The translations under genes and the position numbers were made by a program. A DNA stretch of 64,000 nucleotides, taken from positions 310,001 to 374,000 of the forward strand of contig JAWZYV010001807.1 of NCBI GenBank assembly GCA_038373885.1, given 5' to 3'. A model generated the notes under the pieces. The model was given only the letters and a program-made list of their open reading frames with translations, was not told the DNA's origin and did no database searches. Below are positions 31,895-43,375 of the stretch, in pieces; position 1 is the first letter of the stretch; every line of letters starts with the position of its first letter. This DNA is from Cheiracanthium punctorium (lineage: Eukaryota; Arthropoda; Arachnida; Araneae; Cheiracanthiidae).

Positions 31895-32370
31895 CCCTTT
31901 GAGGCGCAGTGTCCCGCTCTGGTAACACTAAACTCTGACGTTTTGACTGTTGCCAGTCAAGAACTATAGATTTGATTTCTAAAAAAATAGTTGCGGGTGA
32001 CATAGCTCCACGAGAATCCTTTATACTTTTTAGCACGTCATTTCCCGTAAAAAAAAAACTGTCACGATTATTTTTTAACAGCACTGCTGAAAAATGGAAG
32101 AATGCGAGAACAGCTGGATAGATTGCCCACTGCTGAAAAAAAGGGCAGCCGTTGCCATCGCTCGACTTAACTACCAGCAAGATGGCGGACGATCGAAACG
32201 TTCATCGCGTGCCACAGATCTAGAGACCCTTTTTTTGACGACAGTTGGCTGTGCGCGGGCACAGCCAGCTGTCGTCAAATCGATCGTCCGCCATCTTGCT
32301 GGTAGTTAAGTCGAGCGATGGCAACGGCTGCCCTTTTTTCAGCATTGGGAAAGGGTTGCGTCTCAAAGGT
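31895..32370 (-). mobile_element. piggyBac-like foldback MITE, copy K (hybrid left terminus)
   Basis: TTAA at 31891-31894 and 32371-32374. Orientation is reverse. The first 14 bases (CCCTTTGAGGCGCA) are the foldback-type end, but the sequence continues as the asymmetric end (GTGTCCCGCTCTGG), so the terminus looks like a gene-conversion hybrid. Right arm shortened. Confidence 0.85.
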
Positions 32371-32424
32371 TTAAAAAGTAGGTTTTGTAGTGATATTTTT
32401 TGTGCGGACAAACTTTAAAGTAAT

Positions 32425-32810
32425 TAGGCCCGGACTGGCCAGGTCGGCTCGTCAGCTATTGCCGAGGGCCCCCGGCTCAAGGGGGCCCCGGAGATGCCTT
32501 CCAAAATGGATATACTGCTTTATAATTCGAGAAATTTGATATATTAGAGTAATTGGATTATTTATTTCCCAGTAATCTTACTTCTTTACGCAGTGGTGCA
32601 GCGGGGGACCCCAGGAACCCTGCTGCTCGAGGGGGCCCCAGAAGAGTCAGGGGCCCAAAAATCTCTAAAACAGTTAATGTAATGTTTAGGCACGTAAGAC
32701 TAAATTCCAAATATTACATATTCTAATATTCTATTCCCTCTAAATTGATCATTAAGGGGCCTCTTTTCAATATCTAGCCGAAGGCCCCTAAAGCAGCCAG
32801 TCGGGGCCTG
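32425..32810. mobile_element. hAT-type element (386 bp) with perfect TSD
   Basis: Ends TAGGCCCGGACTGGCC and (right, reverse complement) CAGGCCCCGACTGGCT. They are flanked by a perfect 8-bp duplication AAAGTAAT (32417-32424 and 32811-32818). GGGGCCCC-rich subterminal blocks occur at both sides. A second CAGTGGTGCAGCGGGG-type block at about 32590 hints at a nested hAT end. Confidence 0.85.
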
Positions 32811-32987
32811 AAAGTAATGAATGAATGAGTTGGTAGTTACAGATAGTGTTTCTAGCAGAGGATGTATTGAATTTATATAGATCATCTGGAAAAAGTCCAT
32901 GATTCGTAAATTATAGAGAAAGTTTTCTTTTTCTTTTAGAAAATAATACTGTTACACCAGACATTTCAGTGACAATTTGTCGAAAGT

Positions 32988-33090
32988 TCCCCCAACTCTA
33001 AATAATAGGGAATGGTTCCCGAGAGTACAATATAATGTTTCGTCTCGACGAACTTCAGTGTCTGTTTGAATTATTCTACAGTTGGGGGGT
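32988..33090. repeat. Imperfect hairpin
   Basis: CCCCCAACTCTAAATAAT is complemented by ATTATTCTACAGTTGGGGGG about 65 nt downstream. Possibly a decayed small foldback element. Confidence 0.4.
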
Positions 33091-33338
33091 CATTCCCTTT
33101 CTTTTCTTCGTTTATCAAGGGGGCGGGGCAGGGACGCATGTTTAGGGAAACTAAAATATGGCGTTTTAAATATTCATTATTTAGTATTTTTTCTTTCCTG
33201 TGAAAATAACTTATGCTGACTTTGCTCTTTTCACACGTTTTTACAGTTTTTGCAAATTGTGAAAATGTAGTACCCATGATTAGAGTAATTAATTATCAAA
33301 ACAAATTGAAGTCTAGTTATTAGAGATCAGTTCATTAA

Positions 33339-33744
33339 CCCTTTGAGGCGCAACCCTTTCCCAATGCTGGAAAAAGGGCAGACGTTGCCATCGCTCGACT
33401 TAACTACCAGCAAGATGGTGGACGATCACGAGATGAACGTTTCGATCGTCCGCCACCTTGCTGGTAGTTAAGCCGAGCGATGGCAACGGCTGCCCTTTTT
33501 CCAGTATTGGGTAATCTATCCAGCTGTTCTCGCATTCTGCCATTTTTCAGCAAATGTCAGTGCTGTTAAAAATAATCGTGACCATTTTTTACGGGAAATG
33601 ATGTGCTAAAATGTAAAGGATTCTCGTGGAGCTATGCCACCCGCAACTATTTTTATAGAAATCAAATCTATTTTTCTTGACTGGCAACAGTCAAAACATC
33701 AGAGTTTGGTGTTTCCAGAGGGGAGAACACTGCGCGTTAAAGGG
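33339..33744 (+). mobile_element. piggyBac-like foldback MITE, copy L
   Basis: 406 bp, TTAA at 33335-33338 and 33745-33748. The hairpin apex is deleted so the two arms meet at GGACGATCACGAGATGAACG. Complete right segment ending GCGCGTTAAAGGG. Confidence 0.9.
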
Positions 33745-33749
33745 TTAAA

Positions 33750-34915
33750 ACATTTTTTTAACGATTTTGAAAAATTCACTAAAAAAATAATTAAAAACCT
33801 CATTTAGTATACACTCCTAAATCAAAATACATGCCGAAGCTATTCACCTTTCACATTTAAGGACTAAGCAAAATGAAATACGTCACATAAATAAACTTCA
33901 TTATTCCTATTTGCAAAATATTTCTTTTGCAATTCTCTTTCAGTAAACATGTAAATAAATGTATTAACTGGGCATAATCAAACAAAAAATCATCTAGTGC
34001 ATTATAAATATATTCTTACTTAAACGTAAAACAAACACTCATTTTTGCAAAAGCTAACTTTGAAATTAAATTCTGAGAAGCAAATAAATCACATGCAAAA
34101 GCAAATATTTGATGACTGGAGAGTTTCATTAAGGCAACTAAGTTTTACTTTTTAGGAAATATGTTAGTTCAGTGTGAGTTATAAATGCATAATACTGAAA
34201 TAACACTGTGGATATTTTCATAAAAGTTTGTTTTTCTAATGAAATATTTTAGAAAGTTATTATGTCTACCCACTAGTTAAGCGAATTTATGGATAAGCCT
34301 GATTGACTGAACATATTTTAAAAGTTTTATCATGCTTATTAATTATAATTAATATGTATGAAAACACTGTAAAGTAAATATCTACTTTATCATTGAAGGA
34401 TGTTAACCTTACAATTTAGTTGAGTAACGATATTATCTAGGTAAAAATAAGGTGACAATTACTTAGCTATAGGGAAAAATAATAACTTTTTAGTTGTTGA
34501 TTAAATTTAGTTAAATCTGGCAGCTGAATACAAAACACGTTGTTTGTTTTGTTTTTTGTAATCTTTTGTTTCTAAGCGTGGCATTCTAATTATTGCTGTT
34601 GTTCATTTTAAAAGTGAAAATATCGAAATACAGGTTTTTTTTTTTTTTTTTGAGCGTATATCTAACGCCAAGGCATGCTGTTTGTGCAAGAATAGACCAG
34701 CTGAAACTAAAAAGACATTTTCAACTGAGCACAAATAAGAGACAACAGGTCCAAGAATTGCAGCTGTAGTAGTGTTGAGAAATGAAGTTGAAATTAAAAT
34801 TTTAGTAAAGTCATATTTCCAATCGTATAGTGTACATTGGGATAGGAAATAACCTTGCTTCTTTGCACTCACAAAAAAAGAACAAAATCCAAATGTAGAT
34901 TAGCGTAGTTTAGTT
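33750..34915. other. AT-rich spacer
   Basis: No supported gene. An 89-codon minus frame at 34603-34872 is bounded by a poly-T run and lacks similarity. Confidence 0.4.
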
Positions 34916-34921
34916 CAAAAT

Positions 34922-35116
34922 ACCGTGTTTACTCGCGTCACAGTCGCCCTCGCATAATAGTCGCACCTTCGTTTTGAAGCAGAAAAAATAGCTTTATAGT
35001 TACAATATTATGTAGTAAATTTTCCCCTCATAATAGTTGCACCTAGACTTTCACAATGAAAAATTGGGCAAAAAAATGTAGGACTTTTACGCGAGTAATC
35101 GCAATTATCACGGTGG
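34922..35116. mobile_element. Possible small inverted-repeat element
   Basis: ACCGTGTTTACTCGCGT at the left is partly matched by the complement of ACGCGAGTAATCGC...CACGGT at the right, and GTCGC/GTTGCACC motifs recur inside. The target duplication is unclear. Confidence 0.3.
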
Positions 35117-35584
35117 CTGGTAGGTGAACAAAAACATGCGTGACTTTACAGGCGAAGACCAAGGCAATACGCGACATAGAAAGACGTCAGAACAACGGTA
35201 AAATTTGAATGTGGACTAGCCAACAGGGGATAGGTACGGTGAACTTGTAACACAAAACCATTTACAGAAGCCCCGTAGGAAAATACAAGGGGTAAAGCAT
35301 TTACAGGACCTGAGGGTTCCTGAAAACATAAAGTTTTATCGGTAAAAGCCAAAGTAATATACAAAACGGAGCTGTAGCAGATAGAGGTGGGAATTTAAAA
35401 TGGCTAGTAGTAATAAATTTAGAATAGTGAAAGGAAAATCAGAACTAATTAAAAGATGTGATGAACTGCATCACACAGTATTCAAAAAATATCATTAAAA
35501 GACTGTTCTCGTTCAAGAAGTGGTTCATTTAAGAAGGTCTGAGCAAAGTAATGAAACGGGGCCTTCTATTACATGAAAGACACC

Positions 35585-35690
35585 CCAAAAAAAAAAAAAA
35601 CACTTTTGCAAAGTGTTTTTGCAAAAGTGTTTTTGCATGAAGGGGAAGTGTTTTTGCAAAAGGGTTTTGCACTGAAGTTTTTGCAATGCA
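35585..35690. repeat. Minisatellite of GTGTTTTTGCAAA units
   Basis: Four to five copies of an AAGTGTTTTTGCAAA-like unit with variable spacing, after a poly-A run. The first units also form CACTTTTGCAAAGTG, a palindrome. Confidence 0.7.
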
Positions 35691-35699
35691 GTAGTCCAT

Positions 35700-36685
35700 C
35701 GTTTTATCGAAGTTTGTTTGTAACCAAACTATTTAGAGAAGAGTGCATAAACACTTTATCAAAATGTAAATTTCGAACTACTTACCTTGCCCAATTTTCT
35801 TCCAGTACCATTTCAATACTTACTCCTTTAAATATTGCATATACTTTAGCTCCTATTTCACTCTTTTAGAATGATTGTTGAAACTTTATATATATTGAAT
35901 AATAGGAATAAATTTACCTACAAAGAAAAAGAATAAGCTTAGCCTAAAAAGGTAAACTAAATGTTGAGGAAATATTATTGTAAATTAATACATTAATTGA
36001 ATTGTGGGAAAAAAGGTTAGAAGTTATAATATTTTAAAACACTGTGGTTGAAAAGCAAAGGTACATACTTTTATGTAATAATACTTGTATGTAATCACTT
36101 GGAATTTTGAAAAGTATAACTTTTTCTTTTTTTATAAACTATGCAGTACATAAAAATATAGTATATATCTGCTAACTATACTACATCGTATCTTACTATA
36201 CTACAACTCTACCGTAGTACAGAACTAATAAGGCATTTGCACAAATATCACATATCTAACGGTTGAGTTCGAATTCCATTTTGAAAGCCTGAAGTTGTAA
36301 GCCCAAAGACGTGTTTGATATCGTAAGTTTTGAATATAGGTTATCGAAATGCATGCGATCGTTTGAAATTGTAAATATTTCTATGTGTTTTTTTTTAATC
36401 ATACAGTTGATAAAAATTCTCGTCATGTAGAAAAAAAAGGAATTTGTTCAAATACCTCATGTCAATCAGTTAAGTTGGATTTCCTTTCTAAAGATCTAAG
36501 TCCAAATACGTTCTTTGGTGACGTTTAAATCAAACAATGTTGCTCCATGCAATGTATTATTTTGAAAAGTCTTCAGGAATATTTTACGAAAATTACCGCT
36601 CAAAAACGCAGTTGATTATTTAAAAATATTGTGCTAACATGTAAAATGAGCGAATGATGTGACTTTTGTGGAGGAAAAAAAAGAG
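35700..36685. other. AT-rich spacer
   Basis: No recognised content. Confidence 0.4.
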
Positions 36686-36689
36686 AAGT

Positions 36690-37320
36690 TCAGGTAGTCT
36701 CGTCTATTGAAACTACTGTGGGATATATTAACATAGCATTACTTATCAATGAGTTAATTGTAAGACATCCGTAACAAAGGAATGAATGTAACTAAGAACT
36801 TTTTATAACAAGCACTTAAATGCTTGAAATATTTATTAAAACTTATAACACGGTACGCTGTGCTACAATTGCATAATCGTAACAAATCTTCTATTTTTAA
36901 AATTCATAATCTAACGTTGCCGTTTCATAACTAAAATAATTAAAGATCATGCTAGTATCTAAAAAGTAAATGTGATATGGACAATTTAAATATTCAAATC
37001 CTCCATGATTCAGTAGAAGAAAATAATTTATTTATTTTAATCTCATCAAAAAAAAGTCAAACCGTGCAATCTCAGGAAGCAATTTAGAATCCCAAAAATT
37101 GAGAATTTGCTTTGATATGACTTAACATTTGCGTCAAACTTTATGACTCTCCCAAAACTTTTGATTTAAGACATCCAGTTAGTTCACTCAGTTACTTTTT
37201 TTAGTTGAAAAAATATATTTTACTGCGACATTGAAAAAAAAAAACACTTCAGATCATTATGAAGGACCGTAATCCTACATTAAAACTCCATGAACTGTAA
37301 TATACTATTTATGCTTAAAT
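36690..37320. repeat. Paralogous block S2, copy 1
   Basis: Aligns over about 630 bp with 46350-46960, with a short partial match at 48975-49030 and weaker similarity at 60890-61090. Landmarks in order: GGTAGTC, GAAACTACTG-GGGATAT, TTAATTGTAA-ACATCCGT, TCTATTTTTAAAATTCATAATCTAA, CC-TGATTCAG, GTCAAA-CGTGCAATCTC and GGA-CGTAATC. Confidence 0.6.
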
Positions 37321-37369
37321 GTTTAAGATTATTTTTTGCACAATCGTAAAGCGATTTTTCATCAGCATT

Positions 37370-37700
37370 TATTTTTAACGCACAGCATTTTGTAAAAATA
37401 TCCGTGTCTGATAATAGGTCGTAGAACAGGATGATGAATTTCCTCTCATTTCCTAATGATAGATTGCAAAATTTATCCTTTATAAAAGGGGACGATGAAA
37501 CGTGTTCGCTTTATTTTCAGCAACAGATTCCCTTGCTGGATGATGTCCAGACACTACAGCACTCTTTGAAAGGGCTTGTTAGAATGAAAAATGAACCACG
37601 TGTTGATTTAATCAACTCCGCCGTTTACTAAATTTACACGTAGACGGTGCTTTGGGAATGAATGAAGTTCGCACCGTTTGTTTATGTTCTAACATGTCTA
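37370..37700 (+). repeat. Paralogous block S3, copy 1, with exon-like frame
   Basis: Partner at 39570-39960. It holds a pyrimidine-rich acceptor-like CTTTATTTTCAG followed by a frame (about 37521-37631) reading QQIPLLDDVQTLQHSLKGLV and ending TAA. The partner keeps LYFEQQLPLLDDVQLL but then stops. This could be a terminal exon of a duplicated gene, one copy decayed, or chance. Confidence 0.35.
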
Positions 37701-38980
37701 GTATAAAAGAAAAGTAATTTTTAAAAAAAGTCATTTAAAAAAAAAGTCATTAAAAAGTACTATTTTTTTTTCATGCTGTTTTTACTTATGAAATAAATTG
37801 TACACACATAAGCCATATTAATGTGTCTGTTTTTTGAAAGCATCTATTCATGCACCCCCAAAAATCTCGTCTTATAAATCTCCTCTTTGTTTAATTCATT
37901 CCTCTTTTTTCAACAAATAATATCCGTACTCGGTGGAATATTTCCGTGAATTCTCCTTAACGAAATCCGAAGAAGAGGGAAAAGAGGGTTCTAAATTAAG
38001 GTTTGCCCCAGGCTACGTAAATTCTAATTTTGGCACCAGACTGTATCTAGTTTTTAATCCATAATCCCTACAAATAAGGAAATTAAATGTTCAAACATAT
38101 GTTTAAAACATTCCATTCTACGGTCAACGAAATTATGCTTTGGAACAGTAGCATTGCCAGGATTTTTTTTTTTTTTTTTTTTTGGAAAGGGGAGGGGCGG
38201 ATCCAAAAGTTTCCTTTCGAATGTCATATATATATATATATATATATATGTTTAATAAAATAGGGATAAGATCCCTCAAATATTATTCTCTATAAATATG
38301 TTTCATGAACTATCACAATAAATTTTAAAGTTCTAGTTATTACCTAAGATTTTTATTGTATTTTATGTAAAACAAATTATATACTTTTGTGAATTTATTG
38401 ACATTTTTATTGTACTTAAATTTCGCACAAAAGGAATTACTTCCCACACCAACATTCCGGAACAGGAAAATTTATGCAAACATACAACAAGAGGAATTAC
38501 TTTTACATGGATTTAACACAGTAGCATACATAAGTTTCTGTTTATTATTAGAAATTTTCCATTTTAAATTAAATTGCTGATTTTCGTCTTTAATTTTAAT
38601 TTTACAACTGTATGGCTTCCATTCGTCAATCGAACGCTTTGAAATTGGTTTTGCTTTGAAACTTGTTTTGACAGTTCTTAAAAAAAGATTTTAAAAAACC
38701 TCATGAACGCTTTAAATTGTTCTGCATCCTAAGATTTTGATTTACATTATAGCCCAGTCGCTCAGCAGATTTTTTTCACGCACATGCGCAGAACTTCAAT
38801 TCGGATGTTGGCTAGAGTTAAATTTCGTAAAAGGAAATACACCCCCTGCTACGGAGTTGCATCTAACGTCTCACTGTTTGTTAGGAAATCTTATGTGGAC
38901 TCTGAGTAATGAATAATGTTATGATATTAGAAAGGGAGCACCTGTTATTATTTCTACATAAATATATGTATTTTCATTTA
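37701..38980. other. AT-rich spacer with poly-T and AT microsatellite
   Basis: Includes a poly-T tract (about 38164-38184) beside a GGGGAGGGGCGG stretch and (AT)12 at 38226-38249. The unit-end motif near 37905-37985 is the reverse complement of the 20395-20870 duplication. No gene supported. Confidence 0.45.
38226..38249. repeat. (AT)n microsatellite
   Basis: Twelve AT dinucleotides. Confidence 0.9.
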
Positions 38981-39323
38981 AATGGAAGAATGCGAGAACA
39001 GCTGAATAGATTGCCCAATGCTGAAAAAAGGGCAGCCGTTGCCATTGCTCGACTTAACTACCAGCAAGATGGCGGACGATCGAAACGTTCATCGCGTGCC
39101 AGAAATGTAGAGATCCCTTTTTTGACGGAGCTGACTGTCTTGTTTCAGCTGATTTTTTTGACACAGCTGACCTGGCACAGCCAGCTGTGTCAAAAAAGGG
39201 ATCTCTAGATTTGTGGTTTCGATCGCAAGTTTCGATCGTCCGCCATCTTGCTGGTAGTTAAGTCGAGCAATGGCATCGGCTGCCCTTTTTTCAGCATTGG
39301 GAAAGGGTTGAGCCTCAAAGGGG
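38981..39323 (-). mobile_element. piggyBac-like foldback MITE, copy M (truncated)
   Basis: Starts inside the asymmetric segment (AATGGAAGAATGCGAGAACA) without its TTAA end. It keeps both foldback arms with an unusual long apex containing three GACACAGCTG-type blocks, and ends GAGCCTCAAAGGGG with a decayed target site (GTAA). Confidence 0.85.
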
Positions 39324-39569
39324 TAAAGTTCCTTTACCAGGACTGGAAAAGTTACAGTTGTGATTTACAGCTTTCCTGAGATGATTCCCAAAATCTCGCC
39401 AAAGTCGATGCATCGGCAAATTTTGCTGCAAAAAGAACTGTTGTGCTCGAATCGAAAATGTATTATAATCCATGCACTTGGAATAATATATATTTCTTCT
39501 TATCTTTGAAGCAAAATACTCATCATAATGCATCTTTCCCATAATCACAAAGCGTTATTTAACACACCC

Positions 39570-39960
39570 AGAACTCTCATTTATTTTAAAAGCATAGCAC
39601 TTTGTAAAAATATCTAAAGGTGATAGCATGTCTAATGCCTATAGGCGTAAATTTATTCTCATTTTCTGAGTGATAAACTAGAAAATTTATCTTTTATAAA
39701 AAGAATAGGGAAGAATTACACGCAAGAAAATAAACTTGCTCAGCCCACTTTATTTTGAGCAACAGCTTCCGTTGTTGGATGATGTCCAGTTACTACATTT
39801 CACTCGGTGCGAACGCATCTTAAAATGAAAAATGAACCACTTGTGGATTTTTATCAGCTCTGTCGTTTACTAAATTTACAGCGCCTTGGGAATGAATAAA
39901 ATTAATGTGTTTGTTTAGATTTTTAGCACGCCAAGAGATTTTTTTGTTTGTTTGCTTTTA
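39570..39960 (+). repeat. Paralogous block S3, copy 2
   Basis: Diverged direct copy of 37370-37700. Shared blocks are GCA-TTTGTAAAAATATC, GATGATGTCCAG, AAAATGAAAAATGAACCAC, GT-GTTTACTAAATTTACA and TTGGGAATGAAT. The exon-like frame is broken soon after DDVQLL. Confidence 0.55.
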
Positions 39961-40341
39961 AAATTCCGTCCACGTTCTGGAGATGGCGGTGTAATAAAAG
40001 AAAGGAGTTTTCTTTCTTTTTAGATGGGAATGAAAGGTGGAATTTTGTTGCTTAAAAATATCATAAGAATCACTTACACAGTTCTAAAGAAAAAAAAAAA
40101 TAAAACAGTATGGGGGACGTTCTTTTTTAAAGAAGTTTCACAGAAGTATGTATAATTTTTTAAGCATTAATCCTAAAACTGTCACATAAAATTAACAAAA
40201 ATCATTAATTTTTTATTACTCTGTACTACTGATTATATGTTGGTTGCTTATATTTAATCCTACTAATATTATAAATGCCAATGTTCGTATGAATGTTTGT
40301 TACTGTTTCACGCTGAAACGGTTTTACGGATTCGGATGAAA

Positions 40342-42232
40342 TCTATACTATTAAAATCTGTGCGCGTCTGTCTGTCTGTGTATCTGTGTGTCTGTGTGTA
40401 GCATCGTCTCCTCCTAAACGGCTGGGAGTTGAGTTTCGACCGAGGTATCCACGAATTCGGAAAATTTCGAGAAAGAACCTCCGCTAATTTAAATTTCAAA
40501 ATTCGAATTATTTTATGAGATATTAATAAAAAACTCCGTCAAAAACGCTAATTTTTGCTCTTCGAAATTCCGCGATTGTAACCCCTGTAGTGAAAATGTG
40601 AGAAAAAAGCATCGAGGTTGCCATGTTTGGCTATTTTATTAAATTATTTAGACTCCTGCAGTAAAAATAAAAGAATAATGATTTTTTTTTCTGTTTAGGT
40701 TATTTACAAAGTTATTTTTTAATTAAAGTATTGCGTGCATGTGAAATCAGAGGAGGAATTCAATGCTTTTTATGTGTAAAAGAATAAGGGATTGGGAGAT
40801 TTCCGAGACTAATATGTATATTTTTTAGTTTGGCGGGAAAAAAATGGCTGATTTGGTGATTTTGAGAAAGTAGTAGATTCTACTGATTTGCACAGTTTTG
40901 AGCTTGGCGCAATTTACTGCGAGCAGACCGAAATAGGTTTAGGTTTGTGTGTGTAGGTTTTATGAAAATACGGCGTTAAACTTTAATTTTCCATTCAGAA
41001 ATAGTGCAATTATTAAGGCGATTTTAAGCGATCGAGCTTCAGAATTTTCCCCAAATTAAGTAAATTGATTTTCCTTGGGGGAATGCCGCCAAATTTCAAA
41101 AGAAATGAAATTCTCGCATTCTGTAAATTGGAATAAATAAAACACGTTATAGTTGATAATTTAAAATACTGCTATGCTACTTTTCAAATAGAGCCCTGCA
41201 TTAATTTTTGGCGATGGAACCATACACAAATAACTATTTCCCATTTTGATTGCTGTTAAATCAGTGCTTAGAATCATTCTCTGAAAAAAAAAAAAAAAAA
41301 GAAAGAAAAAAGAAAAAAAATCTCGCACAATGGCGTTTATTCCTTCTTTAGTACCTTTCTTAGAAAAGTTGGCGATAAATATTCAAATGTAGTATAGCGT
41401 GTGTTTTTTGCGTTTGTAGAGCTAATTCCATGGCACGATTGAGATGAGCCAATGTTACGAGCGGATGGATAGATAATTTTTTAAATCCCGCCAAGCAGGG
41501 TATAACAAAACAGGAATTCTGTATAAATACGATTTTTTTTTTGGAGATGAACGAGAATGTTTTTAAGCCTGGTAAATATAGCTGGTATTGCCTATAAATA
41601 ATTGCATTTACTGTGAAATTAAATTTAGGATTCATTTTGGCTATTTGCCATCGACTATCGGCGTTAATTACGGCAATATGGCAGATCTATCTAGCATAAA
41701 TAAATTTAATTTCATGTTCTATTTTTAATATTGCTACAGTTTCCGTAGTTACGGAATCCGTTGCTGCCACTTAAGCTATTAAATTTAACAATTAAGTAAA
41801 AACACCCATTTTTACAGCTCTTAAGACTCGAAAAATAAAAACGTATTGGATAGGAAACACTTAGAACATTACCACAATCACCATGTCAATAACGCGAACC
41901 TGTGACTTTGGTTATTTTTAACTAAATTCATTTTCAAGATCTTTAAGAAATCCAGTATACTATGTCAAAGCCTCATATCTTAGTCACATCATTAGTTTGT
42001 AAGAAAATTGATTAATCAGTATAAACTGAAGCAATGAACCTTTGTAAGCGTTTTTCTTGAAACGAGGAAAATGCAGATTGACGTGTATGGTCTAGAAGTG
42101 GCGATAGGGATAACTACTTAATTCAGTAGCGTTAATGGGGAATGATAATTGAATATGCGCATTCAAAAAGACCCAAAAATGTGTAACGAAAGTATTCGTT
42201 TCCTAGCGTGCGGAGAACGGGTACTCAGCTAG
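40342..42232 (+). mobile_element. Inner Helitron (1.9 kb, non-autonomous)
   Basis: Begins TCTATACTATTAAAATCTG after an A and ends AACGGGTACTCAGCTAG before a T, with an imperfect hairpin (CGTGCGGAGAACGGGTA) just upstream. The end matches the H1/H2 terminator (CGGGTACT-CAGCTAG), so they share a lineage although the 5-prime ends differ. It has a GTCT/GTGT-rich run near 40366-40402. No coding capacity is recognised; the AT-rich interior has a short IR-like G/C block near 41040. Confidence 0.7.
40366..40402. repeat. (GTCT)n/(GT)n simple repeat
   Basis: CTGTCTGTCTGTGTATCTGTG-type run in the 5-prime region of the inner Helitron. Confidence 0.7.
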
Positions 42233-42511
42233 TCTGGAATAAAGTCCTGGATTAACAAACAGGCAACTTTTTATCGCGCTAAAAAAATTGGATTTTTTTG
42301 GATAAAATCTTTATCCAAAAAAGAATACAACAGTTTTTATTTTACAAAGCCGTCGACAGATGGCGCAACTTATTCGCAGTTTTTTATAAATAAAATGAAG
42401 TGAATGAGTTTTGCCTTCTGACGTGTATTTATAACAGGTCTTGGGCCAAGCACACAAATCCGAATACATGTTACACAAACAAACAAACAGAAAATAAGTT
42501 TTTGAAACAAA

Positions 42512-42650
42512 CAGGGGAGGCCTTAGGGTAAGTGGCGCCCCCTGCTAACGTAAAAAAAGACGCCCCCTTTTATGCTCTACTTAGTTTTTGAGTTCGACAT
42601 GACTTCCCTTCGAAGCCGGCCCCCCGATGTGATGCTTACCGTATTATGCA
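42512..42650. mobile_element. hAT-type MITE, truncated
   Basis: Starts CAGGGGAGGCCTTAGGGTAA, the inverted relative of the right end of the intact copy at 43039-43191, and shares CTCTACTTAGTTTTTGAGTT and GACATGACTTCCC with it. The opposite terminus (CGGCCCGCCCCTG-like) is missing after GCTTACCG. Confidence 0.7.
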
Positions 42651-42807
42651 TTCAGTTCGAATCATTCAGTTCAAATTATGCATTTTTCTGCGCGTCTTTC
42701 CCCCCTTCTATTTCTAAGGTATTGCATCCAGAAAAAAGATGTTAGAAATATCAATTTTAATTTTGTTCAATCACTATCATGAATAATGATACACTGTTGG
42801 AACAACT

Positions 42808-42925
42808 TAATGGAATAAGGAAAGAAAATAGGGAAGACGTATGGATTATGATACGCTTTTAATATATAGCACTTCAGTGCGTATTTAAAATCTGAAAGTG
42901 TCAGATTTTCTTGCTTTTTTTCCCC
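42808..42925. repeat. Dispersed repeat, copy 2 of 2
   Basis: Direct-orientation match to 13630-13750 (AATGGAATAAGG, GGATTATGATACGCTTTTAATA, AGTGCGTATTTAAAATCTGA). Confidence 0.6.
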
Positions 42926-43038
42926 CTTTTCGTTTTTTGATAACCGATATATCTGAAGCTCTTCAGAATTAATATAGGACGAAAATAATTTTTACCTTTT
43001 TGTAGGTTTTTATCATTAAACCATCTTATTTTTGTAAC

Positions 43039-43191
43039 CAGGGGCGGCCCGACACGGTAAGCAAGGTAAGAATCGCATCGGGTGCCGGTTTTGAAGGGGC
43101 GTCATGTCGAACTCAAAAACTAAATAGAGCATAAAATGGGGCGTCTTTTTTACGTTAACAGGGGGTACCATTTACCCTATGACCGCCCCTG
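43039..43191. mobile_element. hAT-type MITE (153 bp) with perfect TSD
   Basis: Inverted ends CAGGGGCGGCC and GACCGCCCCTG. Perfect 8-bp duplication TTTGTAAC at 43031-43038 and 43192-43199. Inserted inside the outer Helitron, so it is younger than that element. Confidence 0.9.
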
Positions 43192-43375
43192 TTTGTAACC
43201 ATCTTAATTTTAAATTCCATACAGAAAATCTGAGACATTTCATTGCCAAGGAAGCCGGTGAGAAACGCAAATTTATTAATATGGCGAACCAACTGCTCGC
43301 CGAAGGCGGCTAGTATCCAATATTATTGATTTATTTAATTGTTAATTATTGAAAAAAAGTACTTTCGATCTACAG

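Larger units (their letters stand above)
40258..43313 (+). mobile_element. Outer Helitron, interrupted by a nested Helitron and MITEs
   Basis: The 5-prime end A|TCCTACTAATATTATAAATG is the form of a widespread arthropod Helitron start. The candidate 3-prime end is CGCCGAAGGCGGCTAG (to 43313) followed by T. Removing the inner Helitron (40342-42232) joins GGATTCGGATGAAA to TCTGGAATAAAGTCCTGG, restoring the sequence expected of this Helitron family. It also contains hAT-type elements at 42512-42650 and 43039-43191. There is no Rep/helicase coding. Confidence 0.6.

Noticed and set aside
34922..35116. Assigning the ACCGTG/CACGGT pair to a named superfamily
   Set aside because: Target duplication is unclear and the inverted repeat is interrupted; listed only as a possible element.
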